DNA from: Deltaproteobacteria bacterium
GTDB taxonomy: Bacteria; Desulfobacterota; Desulfobacteria; Desulfobacterales; JAHEIW01
Direction of reading: 5' to 3'
NCBI GenBank assembly: GCA_024639185.1
Contig: JAHEIW010000030.1
Location: 1-36,054 of the forward strand
DNA: 36,054 nucleotides
The notes under the pieces are model-generated. The model made no database searches. It was not told where the DNA came from and was given only the letters and a program-made list of their open reading frames with translations. Every line of letters starts with the position of its first letter. The first letter of the stretch is position 1. This document shows positions 24,487-33,084 of this stretch, piece after piece. Made by a program: the position numbers and the translations under genes.

Positions 24487-25257
24487 TCACTTGAGTTTAT
24501 ATTGGCGGGTTTCGCCGGTTTTTATACCATTATCGGTTTTGACAAACGTGCGCTCCCAGAAGGTGATATTGCCGGACTGATCAAACAATACCACCGAAGA
24601 CGATCGGGTGCCATAATCCGGACTGATGATAAACATTGGCGCCAGCATTCGCTCCCATTCCAGGCCGACACCGGTCTCGGGCAATTCCGCGTCCGCCGGT
24701 TGTGATCGATCCGCAAGAATGTCCAAAATTTTTTCGGCATTTATCTTTTGGCGCCCCTTGAACTGGTTGTGCAGCAGTGCTTTTGCTCTTTGAACCTTCG
24801 GCCAGGCGGTGTCGATCAGACGGTTGCTGATCCCGTAAATTCCTGGACTTAATTGCTTTACGCCAGGTGAGCGATTCGAGGTGTAGTACAGCCCATCATT
24901 ATCACCGGCGATCAGATTAAATCCGTTATAGCGCTGCCCGATTTTGCTGACTGCATCCAGGTAATCCCGCGCAGATGAATTGCCGACCAGATAATCTCGA
25001 ATAAGGATACCGCGCGAAGGCGCGTCGGGCATAAGAGCGGCTGGATCTCTGTAATTGGTGATGGCCGCGATTCTTCCGTTGCGTCTGACGCCCAGCCAGG
25101 TTCCGTTGCCTTTTAAATCCAGTCCGGCCAGCACTTCAGGATAGTCAGACCAGTAGGCCATAGCGCGGGTAGGACGGTTGTAAAATTCATCCCGGTTGGC
25201 TGCCAGAATCAGCGGGTAAGCCGGGTGTGTCTTATATGAAAAAAGGATTAGGCACAT
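24487..25257 (-). CDS. NRDE/TANGO2-family protein
   Basis: This 256-residue protein is of the NRDE (TANGO2) family, named for the Asn-Arg-Asp-Glu motif, seen here at 21-24 (LAANRDEFYNRP). Cys2 follows the initiator Met, as expected if it becomes an N-terminal nucleophile residue. Other family marks are GGxDL-like AGLDLKGNGTWLGV, ITNYRDP, SRGILIRDYL and the C-terminal SSSVVLFD. The family has been linked to haem or lipid handling, but the bacterial biochemical role is unsettled. GAGGA precedes ATG 25257. It converges on rarA and diverges from the thiolase, from which it is separated by a gap containing a large palindromic element. Confidence 0.9.
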   Translation of the reverse strand: MCLILFSYKTHPAYPLILAANRDEFYNRPTRAMAYWSDYPEVLAGLDLKGNGTWLGVRRNGRIAAITNYRDPAALMPDAPSRGILIRDYLVGNSSARDYLDAVSKIGQRYNGFNLIAGDNDGLYYTSNRSPGVKQLSPGIYGISNRLIDTAWPKVQRAKALLHNQFKGRQKINAEKILDILADRSQPADAELPETGVGLEWERMLAPMFIISPDYGTRSSSVVLFDQSGNITFWERTFVKTDNGIKTGETRQYKLK

Positions 25258-25402
25258 CGGATCCTCGTTGACCTTCGCTGGATAAGCATGGTATAGGTCA
25301 TTCTTTTATCCCGATCGCCAGTATTGCACTGTTTTAGGGGCGAAGGCGAAATGAACTCGAGTCCTGTCCCGCAAATAATTTATAAAATCAGAGTACGTTG
25401 AC

Positions 25403-25584
25403 CGGTCATGTCATTTTCTGAAAGGCGCTATGATTTTCAGAGTGCCGGTGCCCCGATATTTGGCATTCGACCTGCGCTACCGATTGGGACTAAATCTTTG
25501 GTGCCCATCATCCCAAATATCGGGGCACAGTGTTGCCAATTCGTTAATAATCTGCATATCGCCTTTCAGAAAAAAACATGACCG
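25403..25584. repeat. 182-bp two-arm palindromic element, MITE-like
   Basis: The outer arms (25403-25427 and 25560-25584) are inverted repeats matching at 23 of 25 positions, starting cggtcatg. Inner arms (gtgccccgatatttgg at 25448-25463 and its exact complement at 25513-25528) give a second 16-bp stem. The loop between them is about 49 bases. No clear target-site duplication or gene is present. Size and symmetry fit a non-autonomous mobile element or a structured RNA. The rest of the 25258-25779 gap shows no gene. Confidence 0.75.
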
Positions 25585-25779
25585 TCCTACAAATGAGCAC
25601 ATGCACCTTTTCAGTGCGCTTTATTTCGATCAAAGCGATATGGGCAGTTATTTATGGGGCAGCACACGAGAAGCCGTTTCAAAACCACTTATAGCGATCA
25701 AAGACCGGGAAATTTGTACATCGCTGGGTATGAAAGTGCAATGATTTTAGTCTGATTATATAATTGAGGAGGTTTCAGC

Positions 25780-27066
25780 ATGAAAGAGGTTGTAATTGTT
25801 AGCGGCTCGAGAACGGCAATTGGAACATTTGGCGGTGGGTTAAAAGACGTGCCCGTGACAAAATTGGGCGCAATTGTCATGCAAGATGCCTTAAAACGGG
25901 TAAACCTGAAGCCGGTGGCCAACGATGGCATGAAAGCAGCGGCGCCGGACAAACTTAAAGACCAGGGCCTTATCGAACTGGAAGAACAATCCTTTGATTG
26001 GGATGATGACGGCCAACCGGTAACGGTGGACGAGGTCATTATGGGCAATGTCTTGCAGGCGGCCCAGGGACAGAATACAGCCCGGCAGGCGATGGTGCGT
26101 GCCGGCATTCCCAAAGAGACCCCGGCCTTTACGATCAACAAAGTCTGTGGTTCAGGTCTCAAAGCAATCGCTTTAGGGGCTTCGGCCATTATGCTCGACC
26201 AGGCGGAGGTGATTATCGCCGGAGGACAGGAAAACATGAGTTTGGCCCCAATGGCGTTGCCCAAGGCGCGCTGGGGTCATCGCATGGAACTGACCGGCGT
26301 GGGTGACGTTTTGGATTTGATGGTATTTGACGGCCTCTGGGAAATTTTTTACGGCTATCATATGGGCCTTACGGCAGAAGCCATTGCGACGATGTATGCT
26401 ATTGGTCGGCAGGAGCAGGACGAACTGGGTGTTCTCAGTCACACACGCGCGCGTTCGGCCATCAATGAAGGCCTTTTTGCCCAGGAGATTGCACCGGTTA
26501 CCATTCAAACCCGCAAAGGCGAAATTGTATTTGACTCCGATGAGCGCCCCATGGATACGAATATGGAAAAAATGGGTAAGCTAAGACCGGCATTTAAAAA
26601 AGAGGGAACGGTAACCGCCGGAAATGCCTCGGGCATCAATGATGCTGCTGCGGCCGTTGTGTTGATGAGTGCCGATAAGGCCAAATCCTTATCCCTGGAG
26701 CCAATCGTTAAAATCAAAGGCTTCGCTTCCGGTGGTGTGGACCCGGCTTATATGGGTTTGGGACCGGTTCCGGCGGTGAGAAAGGTCTTAAAAGCAACCG
26801 ACATGACCCTGGGGGATATCCAGATGATCGAACTCAATGAAGCATTTGCCGCTCAGGCCATCGGGTGCATGCGCGAACTGGGCATTGACAATGACCGCCC
26901 CAATGAACTGGGCAGCGGCATCTCACTGGGCCATCCCATCGGTTGTACCGGTGCCCGGCAGATGGTGACCGGCATGAACCATATGCGGCGCCAGGGTTAC
27001 AACACGGGTTTGTTTACGATGTGCATCGGTGGCGGCATGGGAATGGCAATGATCGTAGAACGCTAA
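25780..27066 (+). CDS. Thiolase (acetyl-CoA C-acyltransferase family)
   Basis: This 428-residue thiolase makes or cleaves 3-ketoacyl-CoA. The catalytic residues are in place: Cys123 in NKVCGSGLKA (acylated nucleophile), NEAF (353-356), His385 in GHPIGCTGAR and Cys415 in CIGGGMG. The family N-terminus is EVVIVSGSRTAIGTFGG. It is about 35 residues longer than typical thiolases because of an acidic, Lys-containing insert at about 45-82 before VDEVIMGNVLQA. A strong GAGGAGG precedes ATG 25780. No beta-oxidation partner lies beside it, so biosynthetic (acetoacetyl-CoA) and degradative roles both remain open; sulfate reducers that oxidise fatty or aromatic acids often encode many such enzymes. Confidence 0.93.
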   Translation: MKEVVIVSGSRTAIGTFGGGLKDVPVTKLGAIVMQDALKRVNLKPVANDGMKAAAPDKLKDQGLIELEEQSFDWDDDGQPVTVDEVIMGNVLQAAQGQNTARQAMVRAGIPKETPAFTINKVCGSGLKAIALGASAIMLDQAEVIIAGGQENMSLAPMALPKARWGHRMELTGVGDVLDLMVFDGLWEIFYGYHMGLTAEAIATMYAIGRQEQDELGVLSHTRARSAINEGLFAQEIAPVTIQTRKGEIVFDSDERPMDTNMEKMGKLRPAFKKEGTVTAGNASGINDAAAAVVLMSADKAKSLSLEPIVKIKGFASGGVDPAYMGLGPVPAVRKVLKATDMTLGDIQMIELNEAFAAQAIGCMRELGIDNDRPNELGSGISLGHPIGCTGARQMVTGMNHMRRQGYNTGLFTMCIGGGMGMAMIVER

Positions 27067-27128
27067 ATCAAAGGATCCGGTCCGTTTCGGTTTTCATAAC
27101 TATTTTCATTCGTAAAGCCCCAAACCGT

Positions 27129-27218
27129 GCTTGCCGCGCCGACTTGTCTCGGCGAAGCTCACCAGAGCGAAGACGGACGTCTTTCAGGCACAGGCGGGAA
27201 CCCTGAACGCCGAACCTT
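27129..27218. repeat. gccgac/tcggcgaagctc and ctgaacgccgaacc word repeats
   Basis: After the thiolase gene a 6-bp stem (cgccga / tcggcg, 27137-27154) runs into gaagctcaccagagcgaagac, which has its own small stem (gctc / gagc). Then follow gaaccctgaacgccgaacc words (27199-27218). Further on, attgaaaat (27291-27299) has an inverse attttcaat near 27392. No gene was found from 27067 to 27470. Confidence 0.55.
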
Positions 27219-27470
27219 TTTATCAACTTTTTTCTTTACTTTATTCGTAATAATTGCTAATAGTTAGTTAATTTTTAAGCCTTAAATGTCATTGAAAATA
27301 TTGGATTTTTCGGCCGCCGAAATCAGCGTGCTGTAAACGTACCCTTGCGCTGCAGATTTTTGTTCAGATGGCAACTATAAATGGGTGGCTCATTTTCAAT
27401 ATTCAGATCGCGGCGGACTCAACACCCCCCTGGCAAAGGCTTTTGGCAACCATAAGGAGGTTCAATATCA

Positions 27471-27629
27471 ATGGACGTTAGCCGCAAATTGGGTATTCTG
27501 GTATTTTATGCCGTTCCTGCTATTATCGGCGGCGGCATTGTGTTTCATTTGTCGGGTGGTAGCTGGATGTATGTTTGGATTTATGAAATTCTACTGCTGT
27601 TAACAGCAGGAGGATTTATAGCCCGATAA
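27471..27629 (+). CDS. Small two-helix membrane protein, 52 residues
   Basis: This short gene is supported by a strong AAGGAGG about ten bases before ATG 27471 and by a sensible product. After MDVSRK there is a hydrophobic helix (LGILVFYAVPAIIGGGIVF), a short Gly/Ser turn (HLSGGS) and a second helix (WMYVWIYEILLLLTAGGFIA) ending in Arg. The overall shape is that of a small helical-hairpin membrane protein. No family was recognised. It precedes the AI-2E-family permease by 117 bp on the same strand and could be cotranscribed. The overlapping 72-residue frame from 27385 has no ribosome-binding site and is rejected. Confidence 0.6.
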   Translation: MDVSRKLGILVFYAVPAIIGGGIVFHLSGGSWMYVWIYEILLLLTAGGFIAR

Positions 27630-27746
27630 AGCGCCTGTCCTCAAACCTTACAAGCGCCCTCTCTTGATGATTACCATTGCAATGGCCAACCCAGATCTTG
27701 GGCAATAGCCTTTCTGTTTGTTTATACCTTTACGTATGGAGGGGAT

Positions 27747-28820
27747 GTGTACCAACACGGTTCGCCAAATATGATTCTATGGTTTTTTCTGGCGGTTTTC
27801 ATCCTGTCCTGCGTATTGATGGGTTGGCTGCTGTGGCCGTTCATTTCGGTCATTATCCTGGCCATCGTTGTGACGGCCGTGTTTACGCCGGTATACAAAT
27901 TGTTGAATCGCAGGTTGAATCCAACTCTGTCATCGTTGCTTACCTGTGTTTTGATATTTTTTGTTTTATTTCTGCCGCTTTCTTTTTTGGTTGGGATTTT
28001 AGCCAATGAAGCCTGGGAATTATATCTGACGGCCAGAAGTGCTCTGCAAGATAAACCCATCATGGAGTTGCTTGCAAAAAGTGATCTATTCGGTAAGGCC
28101 AATCACTTTTTGGCGCGGTTTAAAATTGAAATCACAGGTGAGCAGCTTAACCGGGCAATTGCCGAGATCGGCAGGGTTGTAGCGCTCTTTTTGTATGAGC
28201 AGGCCCGGTCCATCACCACCAATGTGCTCAAATTTATTGTCAATTTCTTTTTTATGCTGCTGATCATATTTTACCTGCTCATCGACAGCCCGCGCTTAAT
28301 ATCCTTTATTGTTAAAATATCGCCCTTGCCGGATGATCAGGACCAAACTTTAATTCAAAAATTTAAGGATATTGCCACCGCCATTCTGTTAGGCAATGGT
28401 CTGGCCGGACTGATCCAGGGCACCCTGGGCGGGGTCGTCTTCGCCTTCTTTGGCTTAAAATCGCCTTTTGTTTGGGGGGTGATCATGGCCCTGCTGGCGT
28501 TTTTGCCCATTCTGGGAATCGGAGTTGTTTTTGTGCCGGCTGCCGTTCTTTTATTTGCCCAGGGCCGTATTGGCGCCGGCGTCTTTTTTCTGGTGTTTTA
28601 CATTGTCCTGTCAGGGAGCATTGAATATTTATTCAAGCCCAAACTGGTGGGGCAAAGGGTGCGCATGCATACCCTGATTGTATTTTTATCGATTATCGGG
28701 GGACTGAAACTATTCGGGATACTGGGCATTATTTACGGCCCGCTGGTGGTCACGGCATTCTTGACACTGTCCGAAATATATCTGGCCAGTTATCGACAGA
28801 TGGTTGAAACGGCTGAATAG
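27747..28820 (+). CDS. AI-2E family (DUF20/PerM-YdiK) transporter
   Basis: This 357-residue inner-membrane protein is of the AI-2E exporter superfamily. It has an N-terminal helix group (about 9-30, 33-50, 60-85), an amphipathic cytoplasmic segment (about 90-150), then helices near 155-180 and a C-terminal set (about 210-340). Family features include LLIIFYLLIDSPRL, the Gly-rich GLAGLIQGTLGGVVFAFFGL and the end motif IIYGPLVVTAFLTL. Members range from TqsA-like signal exporters to Na+/H+ antiporters, so the substrate is not assigned. GTG 27747 lies behind GGAGGGG with slightly short spacing; ATG 27771 has no ribosome-binding site. Confidence 0.88.
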   Translation: MYQHGSPNMILWFFLAVFILSCVLMGWLLWPFISVIILAIVVTAVFTPVYKLLNRRLNPTLSSLLTCVLIFFVLFLPLSFLVGILANEAWELYLTARSALQDKPIMELLAKSDLFGKANHFLARFKIEITGEQLNRAIAEIGRVVALFLYEQARSITTNVLKFIVNFFFMLLIIFYLLIDSPRLISFIVKISPLPDDQDQTLIQKFKDIATAILLGNGLAGLIQGTLGGVVFAFFGLKSPFVWGVIMALLAFLPILGIGVVFVPAAVLLFAQGRIGAGVFFLVFYIVLSGSIEYLFKPKLVGQRVRMHTLIVFLSIIGGLKLFGILGIIYGPLVVTAFLTLSEIYLASYRQMVETAE

Positions 28821-28829
28821 CCGTTTAGT

Positions 28830-28955
28830 TATTCGTTATTTGTTATTGGTTATTAGAAACGATACTCTATGATCGTTCATAGGCGTCTTATAAAGTGGAC
28901 TTTTAACTATAACGGCACTTAATAATGAATAACAATTAACCAAAAACCAATAACT
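28830..28955. repeat. ttattggttatt-type inverted repeat before gyrA
   Basis: The left arm (28830-28854) follows the AI-2E-family stop by nine bases and is identical over 25 bases to 22858-22882. The right arm (28921-28953) contains gaataacaattaaccaaaaaccaataac, an imperfect inverse, and ends about 20 bases before gyrA. A folded transcript would bring the two ends of the gap together. Confidence 0.8.
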
Positions 28956-28973
28956 TTCCAACACGGGGTAAAA

Positions 28974-31406
28974 ATGTATCACAGCGAAAATCATGCTGAA
29001 ATCAGCATCGAAAAAGAAATGAAAAAATCCTATCTGGATTACGCCATGAGCGTCATCATCGGCCGGGCCTTGCCGGACGTCCGGGATGGGCTGAAACCGG
29101 TCCACCGACGGGTGTTGTTTGCCATGCGGGAGCTTAAAAACGACTATAATAAAGCGTATAAAAAGTCGGCCCGCATTGTCGGCGATGTCATTGGTAAATA
29201 CCATCCCCACGGTGATGCTGCCGTTTATGATACGATTGTGCGCCTGGCCCAGGATTTTTCCATGCGCTACCCGCTGGTCGATGGTCAGGGAAATTTCGGC
29301 TCCGTTGATGGAGATCCGCCGGCAGCCATGCGGTACACTGAAATCCGGATGATGCGCTTGGCCCAGGAAATGCTGGCCGACCTGGAAAAAGAAACCGTTG
29401 ATTTTTTACCCAACTACGATGAATCCTTAACGGAGCCAACGGTGTTACCGGCCAAATTCCCCAGTTTGCTGGTAAATGGCTCGGCCGGAATCGCCGTGGG
29501 CATGGCCACCAACATTCCGCCCCATAATCTGTCTGAAGTCATCGATGCCCTCAAAGCCCTTATCGATAATCCCGATATTTCCATCAATGCGCTTGTTAAA
29601 CTCGTACCGGGTCCTGATTTTCCGACCGGCGGCATTATTTATGGAACCGCGGGAATACGGGATGCTTACACTACCGGTCGGGGTAGTATCCGTATCAGAG
29701 CTAAAATAGTTGTTGAAAAAGACAAGCGCACCCAGCGGGAAACCCTCATCGTCAACGAGCTTCCCTATCAGGTGAACAAAGCCAAGCTGATCGAAAAGAT
29801 TGCTGAACTCATACGGAACAAAAGTATTAGCGGTATCCGATTCGTGCGGGATGAATCGGATCGTGACGGCATGCGCATAGCTCTGGGGCTAAAGAAAGAC
29901 CAGATTGCCGCCGTGACCATCAATCAGCTTTACAAACACACGCGCCTGCAGGTCAGCTTCGGAAGTATCTTTTTAGCGGTTGTTAACGGCCGGCCCGAAT
30001 TGTTGAATTTAAAGGAGATCTTGCAGAATTTCGTTTTGCATCGCAAGGAAATCGTTATTCGGCGGACACGCTTTGATTTGAAAAAAGCGGAAGATCAGGC
30101 GCACATCTTGGAAGGTTTGAAGATCGCTCTGGACAATCTGGATGAAGTGGTGGCCCTCATCCGGGCGGCCAAGTCACCGGCGGAAGCGAAATCTAAGCTG
30201 ATTAAAAAATTCAGCCTATCTGAAAAGCAGGCTCAGGCCATTTTGGATATGCGATTGCAGCGGCTTACCGGGCTGGAGCGTGAAAAAATTCAAAAGGATT
30301 ATAAAAATATCCTTAAAGATATCGCCAAATTTAAAGAAATTTTGGCCAGTGAGCGCCTGGTGCTCAATATTATTAAAGAAGAGCTGAGCGAGATACAGGA
30401 GCAGTTCGGCGATGAGCGCTTAACCGAACTGGTTGAAGAGACAAAAGAAATTACCATCGAAGACATGATCGTAGAAGAGGATATGGTGGTCACCATTTCC
30501 AAGCGTGGCTATATTAAGCGCAACCCCATCACCCTTTACCGCAGCCAGCGCCGGGGAGGGAAGGGCAAAACCGCCATGGGGACCAAAGAAGATGATTTTG
30601 TCGAACATTTGTTCGTCGCCTCCACCCACCACACCTTTATGTTCTTTACCAATTTGGGTAAGGTCTACTGGTGCAAGGTTTACGATATTCCCCAGGCCGG
30701 GCGCATGAGTCTTGGAAAAGCGATCGTTAATTTGCTGAATTTCGGAAAAGATGAAAAGTTGACCGCTGTTTTGGATGTACCGGAATTCAAACCGGGGTAT
30801 CATGTTCTCATGGCCACCAAAAACGGTTTGATTAAAAAAACGGATTTAATGGCCTTCAGTCGTCCGCGCGTGGGCGGCATCATTGCCCTGAACATTCTAA
30901 AGGGCGATGAATTGATTGCCGCCCGAATCACCGATGGCACCCTGAATGTTTTCCTGGGGTCGCAAGGTGGAAAGGCCATCCGATTTCACGAATCCGACGT
31001 CCGTCCATCGGGACGGGTTGCCACCGGTGTGCGCGGGATGCGACTGGCAGAGGGAGACCGGATCGTGGGTGCGGAAGTGCTCAGCCACGGACAAACGCTT
31101 TTTGCCGTCACTGAAAACGGATACGGCAAGCGGACCTCTATCGATGAATATCCGGTTCAAAAACGCGGTGGCAAGGGCGTGATTTCGATTAAAACCACTG
31201 AGCGCAATGGACGGGTCGTCGGAATTCTGCTGGTTTCTGATGATGACGATTTGATGCTCATGACCAATATCGGCAAGGTGATCCGAATGCAAATTAACTC
31301 GATTTCGGTCATCAGCCGCAATACCCAGGGTGTGACTCTGATGGGTATGGATGCTGATGAACGCGTGATGGGTGCAGCCAGACTGGCCGAAAAAGAAGAA
31401 GAGTAG
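28974..31406 (+). CDS. gyrA: DNA gyrase subunit A
   Basis: This 810-residue subunit cuts and rejoins DNA to introduce negative supercoils together with GyrB. The breakage-reunion domain opens [22 protein letters not shown] and KPVHRR. The catalytic Tyr is 121 in AAMRYTEIR. The quinolone-determining stretch is [14 protein letters not shown], with Ala82 where E. coli has Ser83 and Asp86 for Asp87. The C-terminal beta-pinwheel has the canonical GyrA box QRRGGKG (525-531), which separates gyrase from ParC, plus a second box-like QKRGGKG near 729, and ends in an acidic EKEEE tail. Length is in the usual range. ATG 28974 follows GGGGT. gyrB is not in the window. Confidence 0.97.
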   Translation: MYHSENHAEISIEKEMKKSYLDYAMSVIIGRALPDVRDGLKPVHRRVLFAMRELKNDYNKAYKKSARIVGDVIGKYHPHGDAAVYDTIVRLAQDFSMRYPLVDGQGNFGSVDGDPPAAMRYTEIRMMRLAQEMLADLEKETVDFLPNYDESLTEPTVLPAKFPSLLVNGSAGIAVGMATNIPPHNLSEVIDALKALIDNPDISINALVKLVPGPDFPTGGIIYGTAGIRDAYTTGRGSIRIRAKIVVEKDKRTQRETLIVNELPYQVNKAKLIEKIAELIRNKSISGIRFVRDESDRDGMRIALGLKKDQIAAVTINQLYKHTRLQVSFGSIFLAVVNGRPELLNLKEILQNFVLHRKEIVIRRTRFDLKKAEDQAHILEGLKIALDNLDEVVALIRAAKSPAEAKSKLIKKFSLSEKQAQAILDMRLQRLTGLEREKIQKDYKNILKDIAKFKEILASERLVLNIIKEELSEIQEQFGDERLTELVEETKEITIEDMIVEEDMVVTISKRGYIKRNPITLYRSQRRGGKGKTAMGTKEDDFVEHLFVASTHHTFMFFTNLGKVYWCKVYDIPQAGRMSLGKAIVNLLNFGKDEKLTAVLDVPEFKPGYHVLMATKNGLIKKTDLMAFSRPRVGGIIALNILKGDELIAARITDGTLNVFLGSQGGKAIRFHESDVRPSGRVATGVRGMRLAEGDRIVGAEVLSHGQTLFAVTENGYGKRTSIDEYPVQKRGGKGVISIKTTERNGRVVGILLVSDDDDLMLMTNIGKVIRMQINSISVISRNTQGVTLMGMDADERVMGAARLAEKEEE

Positions 31407-31436
31407 CTGCCTTATAATTGAAGATTTTCTATTGAA

Positions 31437-31521
31437 AATTGAATATTGATGGAATTCTATCAATTAAAAAAGCATTTAATGATCGAGCGAAGCGACATCC
31501 GACAATCATCAATATTCAATT
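31437..31521. repeat. aattgaatattgatg inverted repeat after gyrA
   Basis: A 15-mer at 31437-31451 is exactly inverted at 31507-31521. Related words (attgaagattttctattgaa) precede it directly after the gyrA stop, so the repeat vocabulary starts within about 12 bases of the coding end. Confidence 0.75.
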
Positions 31522-31588
31522 GATTGCGGCTTGCCCAGATTGGTGTATTGGTTGTGACTTGCTTGTATTTTAGAAATAAATATGTTCG

Positions 31589-31659
31589 CCACCAAGACCC
31601 TAAGACACCAAGATTAATTTAAGCCATCCATTTTACTTTGTGTCTTGGTGCCTTTGTGG
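31589..31659. repeat. caccaagac/gtcttggtg inverted repeat before gpsA
   Basis: Two 24-base arms (31589-31612 and 31636-31659) are inverted with 19 of 24 positions matching, each iterating caccaagac-type words, around a 23-base loop. The right arm ends 23 bases before the gpsA ATG and could fold over the gene's 5' untranslated leader. Confidence 0.75.
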
Positions 31660-31682
31660 CTATTTTTCCAGTTTATCCGTCT

Positions 31683-32723
31683 ATGAAATCAAAGAATAAA
31701 ATTGATCCGTCGACCTTTAAAATAGCGGTTGTGGGGGCAGGCAGCTGGGGTACGGCCATTGCGGATCTGTTGGCGTGTAAGGGTTTTCAGATCAGTCTAT
31801 GGGTTTTTGAAACAGACGTCAGAGACCAGATTGAGCAGTTTCAGGAAAATACGCTTTTTTTGCCAGGCCATACGCTTTCAGCCAACATATCGCCTTCCAA
31901 TGACCTGGCTGCCGTGGTTGCAGACAAAGATTTAATCGTCATCGTCGTGCCGTCGCATTTAATGCGGGCGATGACAAATAAAATGAGCGGGCATATTTCA
32001 GACGGGAGCGCTATCGTTTCGGCTTCGAAAGGGATCGAACAGAAGACGCATCTGACCATGTCGGGTGTGATTCGACAAAATCTCCCCGAAGTGACACAAG
32101 ACCTCATGGCTGTGATCTCCGGCCCCAGCTTTGCCAAAGAAGTCATCCAGAAAATGCCGACCTCTGTAACCGTGGCCTGCAAAAGTTCTGATACCGCTGC
32201 GGTGGTCCAGCACGCATTTGCAACTGATTACTTCCGGGTCTACACCAGCGATGATGTTATGGGTGTCGAATTGGGTGGCGCCGTAAAAAACGTGATTGCG
32301 ATTGCGGCCGGCATGCTGGATGGTCTCGGGCTGGGGTTAAATACACGCGCGGCGCTGATTACCCGGGGAATGACAGAGGTCAGGCGCCTGGGTCTTCATC
32401 TGGGTGCCAATCCGAGAACCTTTACCGGGCTCGCCGGCTTTGGAGATCTGGTCCTGACGTGTACCGGCAATTTGAGCCGCAACTACACGGTGGGGATCCA
32501 ACTGGGGCGCGGACAAAAACTTCAGGAAATTTTAGACGACATGCACATGGTGGCCGAGGGTGTAAAAACCGCAAAATCGGTTTATAACTTTTCGCGTAAG
32601 CTGAAAGTCGAAATGCCGATTTGCCATGAGATCTATCGTATTTTGTATGAAGATCTGGCACCCAAAGAAGCGGTTCACCGTCTGATGACCCGAACCTTAA
32701 AGCAGGAGCTGGATGAGGAATAG
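31683..32723 (+). CDS. gpsA: Glycerol-3-phosphate dehydrogenase [NAD(P)+]
   Basis: This 346-residue cytoplasmic enzyme reduces dihydroxyacetone phosphate to sn-glycerol 3-phosphate, the backbone for phospholipids. The Rossmann motif is VVGAGSWGTAIADLL (16-30), family block VSASKGIE and SGPSFAKE are present, the catalytic Lys is 202 in GGAVKNVIAIAAG, and the C-terminal GLAGFGDLVLTCTG and SRNYTVG motifs follow. Length is normal. The chosen ATG 31683 is the last one before the Rossmann fold. The upstream in-frame start at 31638 would translate part of the repeat and is rejected. No clear Shine-Dalgarno is visible, unlike most genes here. Confidence 0.96.
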   Translation: MKSKNKIDPSTFKIAVVGAGSWGTAIADLLACKGFQISLWVFETDVRDQIEQFQENTLFLPGHTLSANISPSNDLAAVVADKDLIVIVVPSHLMRAMTNKMSGHISDGSAIVSASKGIEQKTHLTMSGVIRQNLPEVTQDLMAVISGPSFAKEVIQKMPTSVTVACKSSDTAAVVQHAFATDYFRVYTSDDVMGVELGGAVKNVIAIAAGMLDGLGLGLNTRAALITRGMTEVRRLGLHLGANPRTFTGLAGFGDLVLTCTGNLSRNYTVGIQLGRGQKLQEILDDMHMVAEGVKTAKSVYNFSRKLKVEMPICHEIYRILYEDLAPKEAVHRLMTRTLKQELDEE

Positions 32724-32725
32724 GG

Positions 32726-33040
32726 CGGGTTGCGTGTTACGTGTCACGCGTTACGGGTTGCGAGCGTTTGATGGTTTGAGTTCTCGATTACGAGTACGAG
32801 GACGACGACGAGGACGAAGATTTTAAGTGCCCTTATCGTACTCGTACTCGTTCTCGTCCTCGGTTGTTCTATGAGCGTGCACTAATATGCTAAGGGCGGA
32901 TGTCTCTGCGTTGATGCAAAAATCAGTGGTAAGCTGCGAGTAGCCAGCGACCAGAAGCCAAAAGCCAGAAGCCAAAAGCCAGAAGCCAGTAGCCAGCGGC
33001 CAGTGACCTGACACCTGACTTCTGAACACTGAAACCTGAT
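32726..33040. repeat. Stack of three different word repeats between gpsA and radC
   Basis: This 361-bp gap has three vocabularies in a row. First, variants of gcgggttgcgtgttacg (32726-32764). Second, acgagtacgag/gaggacgacg words (32782-32819) with an inverted arm at 32832-32863, including an exact 11-mer pair (32790-32800 and 32841-32851). Third, gccag words with an exact 14-bp tandem (32953-32966, 32967-32980) and a partial third copy, ending in cctgacacctga and ctgaaacctga forms. No gene is supported here. Confidence 0.8.
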
Positions 33041-33084
33041 ATTAGATATTTGATCCATAAAAACTTAGAATTGAAAGCAGTCAA

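Noticed and set aside
25755..25779. TATAAT promoter directly before the thiolase
   Set aside because: The box overlaps the ribosome-binding site region, so a transcript starting there would lack a usable leader; no -35 box is seen.
27385..27603. 72-residue frame overlapping the small membrane gene
   Set aside because: It lacks a ribosome-binding site, while the frame starting at 27471 has a strong one and a cleaner two-helix product.
31638..31682. Upstream start for gpsA
   Set aside because: The extra 15 residues would be translated from the inverted repeat and do not belong to the enzyme family.
31589..33040. CRISPR array
   Set aside because: The repeats are degenerate, mostly inverted and lack regular unique spacers of uniform length; no cas gene is near.
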